A stretch of 64,000 nucleotides of DNA from Gammaproteobacteria bacterium (GTDB taxonomy: Bacteria > Pseudomonadota > Gammaproteobacteria > Steroidobacterales > GCA-2729495): NCBI GenBank assembly GCA_014337915.1, contig QUBU01000004.1, positions 1 through 64,000 of the forward strand, written 5' to 3'. The first letter of the stretch is position 1. Every line of letters begins with the position of its first letter. The position numbers and the translations under genes were made by a program. Positions 34,658-42,935 of this stretch are shown here, one piece after another. The notes beneath the pieces were generated by a model, which searched no databases, was not told the DNA's origin, and was given only the letters and a program-made list of their open reading frames with translations.

Positions 34658-34861
34658 TCAGGCAGCCTTCAGGTTGCCTGCCGCGGGCTTGCCGCGCTCC
34701 GTCAGGACGTCGAAGCTGATCTTCTGGCCCTCGTTGAGCGTCGCCATGCCAGCAGCCTGCACGGCGCTGATATGCACGAACACGTCCTTCGAGCCGTCCG
34801 ACGGCTGGATGAAACCGAAGCCCTTCTGGGCGTTGAACCACTTCACAGTACCGGTAGCCAC
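34658..34861 (-). CDS. CspA-family cold shock protein
   Basis: A 67-residue OB-fold protein with both RNA-binding motifs, KGFGFIQP (RNP1) and DVFVHIS (RNP2), after the usual [10 protein letters not shown] start. It binds single-stranded RNA/DNA and melts RNA structures. The start is GTG 34861 with GGAGTG about 8 bases upstream. It has its own candidate promoter and a strong terminator, so it is monocistronic. Confidence 0.96.
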   Translation of the reverse strand: MATGTVKWFNAQKGFGFIQPSDGSKDVFVHISAVQAAGMATLNEGQKISFDVLTERGKPAAGNLKAA

Positions 34862-34931
34862 TTAATAAGCACTCCAAATGAATTGATAGTCAGGCGCGCT
34901 GCGGCGGGAAGCCACCAACGCGCCGGGCGTC

Positions 34932-34960
34932 ACGGTATGCTTTTGCGACGCTACGGTCAA
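34932..34960 (-). promoter_or_regulatory. Candidate promoter of the cold-shock gene
   Basis: On the minus strand TTGACC (34955-34960) and TACCGT (34932-34937) are separated by exactly 17 bases. The predicted transcript start is near 34926, giving a 5' leader of about 65 bases. The -10 match is weak, so this is tentative. Confidence 0.38.
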
Positions 34961-35088
34961 ATGGCGACCGGGCCCCTGCTGGGTCCCAGTTGGACCCCAG
35001 CTCGGCCATGCCCCACTGGCTGATTGGCGGCCGGATGGCCAGGCAGCATAGACTGGACCCAACCACCGAGGAGCAAGTCCGCGACCGC

Positions 35089-36024
35089 ATGAAGATCCTC
35101 GCAGCCATCCTGGCCCTGGCGGTCGCCGCCCTGGCCACCGCCCTGTGGGCCTATCGCGACATCCCGGCGACCACCCTGGAAGCACGCTACACCGGCCCGG
35201 CATCGAAGTTCATCTACATCGATGGCGCGCGCATCCATTACCGCGACCAGGGCAGCGGCCCCGTCGTGGTGCTGATCCACGGCAATTTCTCCAACCTGAT
35301 CGACTGGGATCCCTGGGTGGACGCACTCGAGGACCGCTACCGCGTGGTGCGTTTCGACCTGACGAGCCACGGCCTGACCGGCCCGGATCCGACGGGTGAC
35401 TACAGCCAGGAACGCACCCTGGCGCTGACGGCGCGCCTCATCGACGCACTGGGCCTGCGCCGTATCAGCATCGGCGGCACCTCGCTGGGCGGCACGATCG
35501 CGGTCCACTACGCTGCAGCGCACCCGGAACGGGTGGCGCGGCTCATCCTGCTGAATCCCGGCATGCTGGAAGGCAAGGAGATGGCCCGCCGCGGTGGCGT
35601 CCCGAAGGCCGCCTACCTGCTGAAATACATCCTGCCCAGGGCGCTGCCGGCCGCCATGCTGAGAAGCGGCTTCGGTGATCCGTCGAAGGTCAGCGATGCG
35701 CTGATCGACCGCTGGTACGACCTATGGATGCGGGAAGGCCAGCGGCAGGCCCAGCTGGACCGCCTTTCGCAGTACCGTGCCGGCGATGTCGAGGCGATCA
35801 TCCGCAGCATCCGCGTGCCGGTCCTGCTGCTCTGGGGCGAGGCCGATTCGACGGCGCCGATCCAGCAGGCACAGGAGTTCCTGAAACTGCTGGGGAACGC
35901 AGCTTCGGTGAAATTCATCAAATACCCTGGCGTCGGCCACATGGCGGTCGAGGAAGCCGGTGCCGAGACCGGGCGTGACCTGCGTGCCTGGCTCGATGCC
36001 ACGGCGACCTCGCCCGGCGGCTGA
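35089..36024 (+). CDS. Alpha/beta hydrolase, membrane-anchored or exported
   Basis: A 311-residue hydrolase. Residues 1-22 (MKILAAILALAVAALATALWAY) form a signal peptide or anchor. The fold has VLIHGNFSNLIDW (oxyanion region), GGTSLGGT with nucleophile Ser132, LWGEADSTAP (Asp) and GVGHMAVE (His), a full catalytic triad. The substrate is unknown; an ester or haloalkane-type role is possible. The ATG at 35089 starts the signal; an ATG at 34990 would add 33 residues with no clear role. Divergent from the cold-shock gene. Confidence 0.86.
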   Translation: MKILAAILALAVAALATALWAYRDIPATTLEARYTGPASKFIYIDGARIHYRDQGSGPVVVLIHGNFSNLIDWDPWVDALEDRYRVVRFDLTSHGLTGPDPTGDYSQERTLALTARLIDALGLRRISIGGTSLGGTIAVHYAAAHPERVARLILLNPGMLEGKEMARRGGVPKAAYLLKYILPRALPAAMLRSGFGDPSKVSDALIDRWYDLWMREGQRQAQLDRLSQYRAGDVEAIIRSIRVPVLLLWGEADSTAPIQQAQEFLKLLGNAASVKFIKYPGVGHMAVEEAGAETGRDLRAWLDATATSPGG

Positions 36025-36136
36025 CGACGCCAGTGATCCGGCGGCCCTGTGCTCCCGCAGATGGACGCGCAGCGGCTGCCGGGGCTATAAGTAAGGCAAT
36101 GGAAGCAAAGCATACGGCAGCAAGAAGGAGGCCCCC

Positions 36137-36535
36137 ATGCAGACGGCCCTGCAAGTCAGGTTTCACGGCACCGATCCTTCCGCAGCGATGGAATTCACCA
36201 TCCGCGAGCACGTCCAGAAGCTCGAACAGTTCTACGATGGCCTGATCGGCTGCCAGGTCAGCCTGGAATCACGCCACCAGCATCACCGGCAGGGCAACCT
36301 GTTCACCGTCCACATCCGGCTCATCGTGCCCGGGGAGGAACTCGTGGTGACCCGCAACCCGGAGCGGGACCCGCGCCATGAGGATCCCTATGTCGCGGTG
36401 AGCGATGCGTTCCGCGCCGCGCGCCGCCAGCTCGAGGAGTACGCCGGGAAGCGTCGCGGCAAACGGCACCAGGCGAAGCCGCGCCAGCCAGACAGTGGCG
36501 CAGCCGCCCAGGAGGTCGAGCAGCAGAGCGACTGA
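36137..36535 (+). CDS. HPF/RaiA-type ribosome-associated factor
   Basis: A 132-residue protein with the S30AE/HPF fold: LQVRFHGTDPSAAMEFTIREHVQKLEQFYDGLIGCQVSLE, VHIRLIVPGEELVVTRNP and DPYVAVSDAFRAARRQLEEYA. A basic, Gln-rich tail (about 100-132) follows instead of the long-HPF dimerisation domain. Such proteins bind the 30S decoding centre and hibernate or protect ribosomes in stress. AAGGAGG precedes the ATG at 36137. TATAAG at 36086-36091 may be part of its promoter. Confidence 0.88.
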   Translation: MQTALQVRFHGTDPSAAMEFTIREHVQKLEQFYDGLIGCQVSLESRHQHHRQGNLFTVHIRLIVPGEELVVTRNPERDPRHEDPYVAVSDAFRAARRQLEEYAGKRRGKRHQAKPRQPDSGAAAQEVEQQSD

Positions 36536-36550
36536 CGCGGGGCAGCGAAC

Positions 36551-37579
36551 ATGCGCAGCAGGACATGGGCCGCCAGCATGCTGCTGGCGGCCGCGACCTG
36601 GACCGTGCTGCCCGCGCGCGGCCAGCCCGCACCGGAGCCGGCCGCGGCGCCCGTACCGGCGACCAACGACCCGGCCGAACTGAAGCGGCTCTGGGCGCAG
36701 CAGCAGGATGCCGACCGCTGGGAAAAGGGTCGCCTGCTGAAGCAGATCGACGACCTGCAGATCGAACTCGCTGCCAAGGGAGTCCTCGACTACCGCAAGC
36801 TCGACTATGCGAGCAGCGATGGGCTGCAGATTCCCGCCTATCTCTTCAGGCCACTCGCGCTGCCAGCCGGCAGGCACCCCGCCGTCATCTATGCGCATGG
36901 CGGCCAGCATGGCCAGTTCCGCTCCCGGCTGCTGCCGCGCCTCACTGAGTTCGTCCGCCGCGGCTATATTGTGCTCGCGCCCGACTACCGCAGCAGCGCT
37001 GGCTACAGCAGGGAGTTCCACGATGCGGCGGACTACGGCGGCCGTGAGATCGACGACATGCTGGCCGCGCGCGAGCTGCTCGCCGCGATGCCCGAGGTGG
37101 ATCCGCGGCGCATCGCCATCATCGGCGAGAGCCATGGCGGCTACAACACGCTGATGGCGCTGGCGCGGGCGCCGGGGAAGTTCGCCGCCGGCGTGGATTT
37201 TTTCGGGCCGACGGACCTGGTCTGGCGGCTCACGGCCCCGCCCGGCGACAACCCCAACGCCGAACCCGGGGACCGCGAGTACTTCGCGCGCATGGTCGGG
37301 AGGAGCATCGACGAGGCGCCGGAACTCTACCGGGCGCGATCGCCGCGCTACCTCGCGCAAGAGATCAGCGCTCCGCTGCTGATCCTGCATGGCGACAAGG
37401 ACGCGATCGTCAGCGTCCGCGAATCCGTCTGGATGGCGGAAGCCCTCGAAAAAGCAGGCAGGAAGAACTTCAGCCTGCACATCATCGAGGATGGCCAGCA
37501 CGGCTATCCGCGCCCGCAGATGGACGAGGCCTGGCGGCTGGCCTACGAATTCCTCGACCGGGTATTCGCCGGCCGCTAG
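36551..37579 (+). CDS. Secreted S9-type prolyl-oligopeptidase-like hydrolase
   Basis: A 342-residue alpha/beta hydrolase with a signal peptide (residues 1-24). PAVIYAHGGQHGQ is the oxyanion region, IGESHGGYNT carries the nucleophile Ser194, LHGDKDAIVSV gives the Asp and EDGQHGYPRP the His: the S9 catalytic triad. There is no beta-propeller, so it is the catalytic-domain-only form. It probably cleaves short peptides or esters in the periplasm. The gene follows the HPF-like gene by 15 bases and could be cotranscribed. Confidence 0.87.
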   Translation: MRSRTWAASMLLAAATWTVLPARGQPAPEPAAAPVPATNDPAELKRLWAQQQDADRWEKGRLLKQIDDLQIELAAKGVLDYRKLDYASSDGLQIPAYLFRPLALPAGRHPAVIYAHGGQHGQFRSRLLPRLTEFVRRGYIVLAPDYRSSAGYSREFHDAADYGGREIDDMLAARELLAAMPEVDPRRIAIIGESHGGYNTLMALARAPGKFAAGVDFFGPTDLVWRLTAPPGDNPNAEPGDREYFARMVGRSIDEAPELYRARSPRYLAQEISAPLLILHGDKDAIVSVRESVWMAEALEKAGRKNFSLHIIEDGQHGYPRPQMDEAWRLAYEFLDRVFAGR

Positions 37580-37620
37580 CCGCAGCGGGGCGGCCTGGCC
37601 CGGCGCCTGCCCCCGCGCCG

Positions 37621-38571
37621 CTAGTGGAACGGCACCGGGCTGTCCGCCCCGGGCGCCGGATGCATGAAGAAGTCATGCAGGTACTTCTCGCCCTCGTCGT
37701 CGAGGATCGTGACCACGGTCTTCAGCTCCGGGAAACGCTCGCGGATGCGGCGAGCGGCCAGCAGGTGCGCGCCGGAGCTCGGCCCGCAGAACAGGCCGCG
37801 CGTGCGGGCCAGCTTGCGCATCTCGGCCACCGCGTCGTTGCTCGACACGCCCAGCGTGTCGTTGATGAGGTCGCGGTGGTGGGCAAAGATCCCTGGCACG
37901 AAACCGTCGGAGATACCCTCGATCTGGTGCAGCGCCACTTCGCCGCAGAGGATGGTGCGCGATTCCGCCGGCTCCATCGCGAACAGGCGCACCGCCGGGT
38001 TGACCCTGCGGAAGGCCTGGCCGACGCCGACCAGGGTGCCGCCGGTGCCGACGCCGTGCACGAAGGCATCCGGCACCCGCCCCTCCGGCAGCTGCGCGAG
38101 GATCTCCGGCCCGAGGATTTCGCGGTTCTCGTCGACGTTCCATTCCGACTCGAACTGGCCGGGAAAAAAGAACCCCGGTTGGCGGCCGAGCTCGCGGGCG
38201 CGCTCCAGCGCGTCGTTGACGTGGAAGGTGCCGCAGAACAGGACCTCGGCGCCGTAGGCGCGCGAGATGGCGACCCTCTCGCTGGACAGCCCTTCCGGCA
38301 TCACCACGATCATGCGGTAGCCCTTGACCGCAGCTACCATCGCGAAGGCATTGCCCGTGTTGCCACTGGTGGCCTCGACGATGGTGTCGCCGGGCCGGAT
38401 CGCCCCGGTCTCCTCCGCCCGCTCGATGATGTACTTGGCGATGCGCGCCTTGATGGAGCCGGAGGGATTGAGGAACTCGCATTTGGCGAACACACCATCG
38501 ATCTCCAGCAGCGGCGTGTCGCCGACGGCGTCGAGGATGCTGGCCGACAGGCCGGTGTAGCGGGTGGGCAT
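37621..38571 (-). CDS. Cysteine-synthase-family PLP enzyme
   Basis: A 316-residue fold-type II PLP enzyme. NPSGSIKARIAKYIIERA carries the PLP lysine, EATSGNTGNAFAMVAAVKGYRMIVVMPEGLSSER is the substrate loop, VHGVGTGGTLVGVGQAF binds the PLP phosphate, and GLFCGPSSGAHLLAARRI gives the C-terminal Ser. It fits O-acetylserine sulfhydrylase or cystathionine beta-synthase-like enzymes; which one is not settled by motif. The ATG at 38571 is used; a longer GTG/ATG reading to 38607 is possible. It could use sulfide supplied by the sulfate uptake system, but the genes are not linked. Confidence 0.85.
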   Translation of the reverse strand: MPTRYTGLSASILDAVGDTPLLEIDGVFAKCEFLNPSGSIKARIAKYIIERAEETGAIRPGDTIVEATSGNTGNAFAMVAAVKGYRMIVVMPEGLSSERVAISRAYGAEVLFCGTFHVNDALERARELGRQPGFFFPGQFESEWNVDENREILGPEILAQLPEGRVPDAFVHGVGTGGTLVGVGQAFRRVNPAVRLFAMEPAESRTILCGEVALHQIEGISDGFVPGIFAHHRDLINDTLGVSSNDAVAEMRKLARTRGLFCGPSSGAHLLAARRIRERFPELKTVVTILDDEGEKYLHDFFMHPAPGADSPVPFH

Positions 38572-38631
38572 GACATGGGCTCCGGTTGCGGTGCGCGCAG
38601 TGTCCACGCTGGGCGCGCGGCAGTGGTTGAT

Positions 38632-39273
38632 TCAGGTCAGGTCGGTTGCAAGGAGCTGGCGGCTGGCGGCCGCGCTGGGACGCGCCGCAACGCGCTCGAA
38701 CCAGGGGCCGATCCTCGGCAGGCCGCGGTCGAACGGCTGATTCACCGCCAGGCCGAAATCCAGCCAGACATACAGCCAGATGTCGGCGGCACTGAAGCGC
38801 TCGCCGCAGAGCCAGGGCCCCGGGCCCAGCAGGCCATCGAGCCAGCGCAGCCGGTCCTGCGCCACCCGTTTCAGGCCCGCGGCGGCCTCCGGCACCACCG
38901 GGATGCGTGGCTGGAACCGCGCCAGCCCCTCGCCGTAGTGGTAGGCGTTGTGGATGAACTCGGTGATGTTGAGTTCCACACGCCGCCACCATTGCCGGGT
39001 CAGGCCGCGCTCGGCTGCCGTGCGCCCGATCAGGGCCGGCGTCGGCTGCAATTCCTCGAGGTACTCGGCGATGGCCACCGCCTCGGCCAGCGTGCTGCCA
39101 TCGTCCAGGCGCAGCGCCGGAGTCTGGCCGGCGGCGTTGACAGCCAGGAATGCCGCAGCGCGGTTCTCACCGGTCATCACGTCGACCGTCACCGCCGGCA
39201 GGCGCAGCCGCTTCTCCAGCAGGAACATGCGCAGGCAGCGGGGTGCGGGGCTCTGGGCGTCGTAGATCAGCAC
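38632..39273 (-). CDS. Glutathione S-transferase family protein
   Basis: A 213-residue two-domain GST. The thioredoxin-like N-domain (1-80) has MLIYDAQSPAPRCLRMFLLEKRL, with AGQTPALRLDDGSTLAEAVAIAEYLEE containing the cis-Pro and the Glu-Ala/Ser pair that binds glutathione. The all-helical C-domain has WLCGERFSAADIWLYVWLDF. The start is a GTG at 39273. The substrate is unknown. The gene is 60 bases upstream of the PLP enzyme on the same strand. Confidence 0.88.
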   Translation of the reverse strand: MLIYDAQSPAPRCLRMFLLEKRLRLPAVTVDVMTGENRAAAFLAVNAAGQTPALRLDDGSTLAEAVAIAEYLEELQPTPALIGRTAAERGLTRQWWRRVELNITEFIHNAYHYGEGLARFQPRIPVVPEAAAGLKRVAQDRLRWLDGLLGPGPWLCGERFSAADIWLYVWLDFGLAVNQPFDRGLPRIGPWFERVAARPSAAASRQLLATDLT

Positions 39274-39370
39274 GGCCGCACCTTACACCGTTGGCCCTGG
39301 CCAGGTCACTCCGGCGATATACTCCCGGCAACCGGAAAACCGCCAACTGCACCCGCGAGGAGTCCCGAGC

Positions 39371-40153
39371 ATGTCACGCACCCGCCTGCTGACGACCCTG
39401 ATGGCCATCACCGTCCTGCAGGGAACCATCGCCCTGGCCACGGAGATGCCGACCGTGCTGATCACCGGCACAAGCCGCGGCATCGGCGTGGAACTCGCGC
39501 GCCAGTACGCCGAGCGCGGCTGGAACGTCATCGCCACCGCGCGTAATCCCGGCAGCGCCGCAGCGCTGCAGGACATCGCCAGGGAGCACCGCAACGTAAG
39601 GCTCGAAGCCCTCGACGTGACCGACCACGCGGCAATCGATGCGCTCGCGGCGAAGTACAGGGGCCAGCCGATCGACGTACTGCTCAACAATGCCGGCATT
39701 TCCGGCGCCGACGAGATGGGCCAGTTCGGCCACCTGAACTACGCCGCCTATGACAAGGTGCATGCCACCAATGTCATCGGGCCGCTGAAGATGGCCGAGG
39801 CCTTCCTGCCGAACGTCGCGGCCAGCCAGCAGAAAAAGATCATCAACATCACCAGTACCGAGGGCTCGATCGGCTCGGTGAAGACCCGTGGTGGCGGCTA
39901 CTTCTACCGCTCCAGCAAGGCGGCGCTGAACATGGTGATGCGCTCGCTGTCGCTGGACCTCAAGCCGCAGGGCATCACCGTCGGGCTGGTGTCACCGGGC
40001 TTCGTGAAGGACGATTTCACCAAAGGGCTCGACCTGCCGATCATGATCACGCCCCAGCAGAGCGCCAGCGCGGTGATCAAGGTGATCGACGGCTACGATC
40101 TCTCGAAGACCGGCAGCTTCATCCGCCACACCGGCGAGGGCGCCCCCTGGTAA
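39371..40153 (+). CDS. Short-chain dehydrogenase with signal peptide
   Basis: A 260-residue SDR. Residues 1-24 (MSRTRLLTTLMAITVLQGTI...) read as a Sec signal peptide ending ALATE. The core is intact: TGTSRGIG (32-39) binds NAD(P), NNAG is the structural motif, Ser162 and Y179-x3-K183 are catalytic. Periplasmic SDRs are rare. The ATG at 39371 has GAGG upstream; the next in-frame Met at residue 26 would remove the signal and give a normal cytosolic SDR, so the start decides the location. Divergent from the GST gene. Confidence 0.85.
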   Translation: MSRTRLLTTLMAITVLQGTIALATEMPTVLITGTSRGIGVELARQYAERGWNVIATARNPGSAAALQDIAREHRNVRLEALDVTDHAAIDALAAKYRGQPIDVLLNNAGISGADEMGQFGHLNYAAYDKVHATNVIGPLKMAEAFLPNVAASQQKKIINITSTEGSIGSVKTRGGGYFYRSSKAALNMVMRSLSLDLKPQGITVGLVSPGFVKDDFTKGLDLPIMITPQQSASAVIKVIDGYDLSKTGSFIRHTGEGAPW

Positions 40154-40175
40154 GCACCGCCGCGCTGCTGGCGCG

Positions 40176-42935
40176 CTAACGGCGCGCCGGCCCGGCGCTG
40201 GCGGCCGTAGCGTCAGAGGCCGGCTTCGGCCGGGCGCGCCACTTGCGGTAGAACGCCTTCTGGTCGTCGTCCATTGACGGCTCGAGGCCGTCGATCCAGA
40301 CCTGTTCGATATTGGTCGCCGGCTCGAGGATGTCGCCGTCGGTGAGCACCAGGCTTGCGCTCTTGCCCGGTGCGATCGAGCCGAGATCCCTGTCCAGGCC
40401 GAGGATGCGCGCCGGGTACAGCGTGATCGAGCGGTAGGCGGCCTCGCGATCCAGGCCATGGGCGGCGGCGATGCCGGCGAACAGGCTGATGTTGCGGGCG
40501 TTCGCCGAGCCGCCGGTACGCGTGGTGCTGGCGATCGCGAAGGTGACGCCGGCGGCTTCGAGCTTCGCCGGCATGGAATAGAGCACGTCGTAGGGATCGT
40601 CGGGCCGCGGCGGCTCGCCGACCATGTTGGTCAGCACCACCGGTACCTTGTGCTGCGCCAGCAAGTCGGCCACCAGGTAGGCATCGCGACCGTCGGTGAT
40701 CACGAGGCGCAGGCCGCGCTTCGCCGCGAGGCCAACCGCCGCCTCGATGGCGTACTTCTCCCTCGCGGTGGCCCAGAGCGGGCGCTCACCGCGCAGCACC
40801 GGCTGCAGGGCCTCGAGCTGCGGGTCGTACTCGGGCGGGCGGCCGGATTTCGTGGCCCGCTGCTTTGCGCGTCCATAGGCCGCGGCGCCGTCGAGCAGCT
40901 TCTCGAGCGCGGCGATGCGCTCATCGGATTCCTTGCGCCGGTCGGCGAGGCTCTTCTGGCCGCCGAGGAAGATGGCGTACTGCGCCGGCACCGGGTCCGG
41001 CCAGCGCAGCACGAGGGCCTGCTGGCGCACCGCGGTCATCTCCTCCCAGGTCCAGCCATCGGTGCGCAGCACGCTGGTGGTACCGGCAACGATGCCGCCC
41101 GAGGGCACGACCACGGCATGGGTGATGCCGCCCGAGCGCGCCACCGGGAAATGGCGACTGGCGGCGTTGACCGCCGGCGAGACGTCGGCATCGGCATTGA
41201 TGTCGCCGGTCTCGCTCACGTCCACGGTGCCCGGCACCGAGTCGATCTCGCTGATGCCGAGCACGCTGTTGGTGTGGATCAGCCCGGGCCAGAGGTGCTT
41301 GCCAGTGGCATCCACCCGCCGGGCGCCGGCAGGAATCGCCGTCTCCGGCCCGCCCACCGCGGTGATGCGCCCGCCGGAGAACACCACCACGCCACCGGCA
41401 ATCGCCGGGCCTTCCAGCGTGTGCACCGTGGCGCCGGTGATCGCCACCGCAGCCGCAGGCGCGTCGGCGGCATAGCGGTAATGCTCGGCCGGCGCCGGCG
41501 GATTGGCCACCACGGCGGCCGCTGCCGCGGGAGCGGCCGGCTTCACGCCGAGTTCGGTGGCGAGCCGGGCATGCGCTGCGGTGACGACCGCGCGATGCGC
41601 CTGGTCCGCCTCGCGGCTGAAGCGCAGGCGCCCGTCGACGAAGGTCATATCGGCCAGCGTATAGACGCTGAGCGGGTCGCCGCTCCAGACCACGAGGTCG
41701 GCATCCTTCCCCACCGCGAGTGACCCGACCCGGTCGGCGATGCCGAGCTGCAGCGCCGGGTTCAATGTCACCATATCGAGCGCCCGCTGCCGCTCCACGC
41801 CGCCGTAGTGGATGGTCTTGGCCGCCTCCAGGTTGAGCCGGCGCGCGAGGTCGGCGTTGTCGGAGTTGAGGCTGACCAGCACGCCGCGCTCGGCCATCAG
41901 CGCGGCGTTGTAGGGAATCGCGTCATAGGCCTCGGCCTTGAAGCCCCACCAGTCGGAGAAGGTGGAGGCGCCGGCGCCATGGGCGACCAGCTCGTCGGCC
42001 ACGCGATAGCCTTCCAGCACGTGGTGGAAGGCACGCACGCGGATGCCCGCCTCCTCGGCCACGCGCATCAGCATGAGGATCTCGTCGGCGCGGTAGCTGT
42101 GGGAATGCACCTGGCGCCGGCCGTCGAGGATCTCGACGATGGCATCCATGCGCAGGTCGCGCCGCGGCGGCACGCTGCGCTCGCGCTCACGCTTCGACAG
42201 CGCGTTGTAGCGCTGCCATTCGTCGCGATACTGGGCGGCCTCGGCGAAGCTCGCGCGCAGCAGCGCCGCGACGCCCATGCGCGTGGCCGGGTAGCGCAGC
42301 TTCTGCCCCGGCATGCCGCTGCGGAACGCCGCATGCGTCGGGTTCTCACCCAGCGCGAACTTGATGGTAGGCGGCGCGCCGGCGAACAGCAGCTCGGCCG
42401 GGCTGGCTACGCCCCAGCGATACTTGATGAGCGCGTTCTGGCCGCCGATGGCGTTGGCCGACCCGTGCAGCACATGCGCCGTGGTGACGCCGCCGGCGAG
42501 CTGCAGGTAAATGTCGCGTGAATGTGGATTGAGCACGTCGCTCACCCGCACCTCGGCGCTGATGCTGTTGACGCCCTCGTTGAGGTCGAGCGTCTCGGTG
42601 GCGCTGTGGCTGTGTGCATCGATGATGCCCGGCGTGACATGCCGCCCGGTGGCGTCCACCACCACCGCGCCTGGGGCAGCCTTCAGACCACGGCCCAGCG
42701 CTTTGATGCGGCCGTTCTCGATGAGCACATCCGTACCCTCGAGGATGCCCTCCGTGGTCTGGGTCCAGACGGTGGCATTGCGCAGCAGCACCTGGGACGG
42801 TGTCGCTGGCGGCGCCGGATAGGGCTCGACCGCCAGGGCCTGGCCGAGGCTCATTTCCGCACGGGCCACCCCCATGAGCAGGCCGGATGCGAGGCTGGCG
42901 AGCGCCAGCATGCGCGCCGCAGTGGCGATCCTCAT
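40176..42935 (-). CDS. Large tandem amidohydrolase-like secreted protein
   Basis: A 919-residue protein with a signal peptide (1-26). The first amidohydrolase unit (about 45-450) has GIIDAHSHS (H108, H110), QVHSHSYRADEILML, RAFHHVLEG and VSLNSDNADLARR, a full metal site. A second unit (about 480-900) begins with AVAITGATVHTLEGP and reads WPGLIHTNSVLG where HxH would be expected, so its metal site looks lost; it ends with the usual RILGLDRDLGSIAPGKSASLVLTDGDIL. It overlaps the next gene by four bases. Probably a periplasmic peptidase/imidase-type enzyme; substrate unknown. Confidence 0.85.
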   Translation of the reverse strand: MRIATAARMLALASLASGLLMGVARAEMSLGQALAVEPYPAPPATPSQVLLRNATVWTQTTEGILEGTDVLIENGRIKALGRGLKAAPGAVVVDATGRHVTPGIIDAHSHSATETLDLNEGVNSISAEVRVSDVLNPHSRDIYLQLAGGVTTAHVLHGSANAIGGQNALIKYRWGVASPAELLFAGAPPTIKFALGENPTHAAFRSGMPGQKLRYPATRMGVAALLRASFAEAAQYRDEWQRYNALSKRERERSVPPRRDLRMDAIVEILDGRRQVHSHSYRADEILMLMRVAEEAGIRVRAFHHVLEGYRVADELVAHGAGASTFSDWWGFKAEAYDAIPYNAALMAERGVLVSLNSDNADLARRLNLEAAKTIHYGGVERQRALDMVTLNPALQLGIADRVGSLAVGKDADLVVWSGDPLSVYTLADMTFVDGRLRFSREADQAHRAVVTAAHARLATELGVKPAAPAAAAAVVANPPAPAEHYRYAADAPAAAVAITGATVHTLEGPAIAGGVVVFSGGRITAVGGPETAIPAGARRVDATGKHLWPGLIHTNSVLGISEIDSVPGTVDVSETGDINADADVSPAVNAASRHFPVARSGGITHAVVVPSGGIVAGTTSVLRTDGWTWEEMTAVRQQALVLRWPDPVPAQYAIFLGGQKSLADRRKESDERIAALEKLLDGAAAYGRAKQRATKSGRPPEYDPQLEALQPVLRGERPLWATAREKYAIEAAVGLAAKRGLRLVITDGRDAYLVADLLAQHKVPVVLTNMVGEPPRPDDPYDVLYSMPAKLEAAGVTFAIASTTRTGGSANARNISLFAGIAAAHGLDREAAYRSITLYPARILGLDRDLGSIAPGKSASLVLTDGDILEPATNIEQVWIDGLEPSMDDDQKAFYRKWRARPKPASDATAASAGPARR

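Noticed and set aside
37624-39546. 640-codon plus-strand reading over the PLP enzyme and GST genes
   Set aside because: Antisense to clear enzymes and runs into the SDR gene in another frame.
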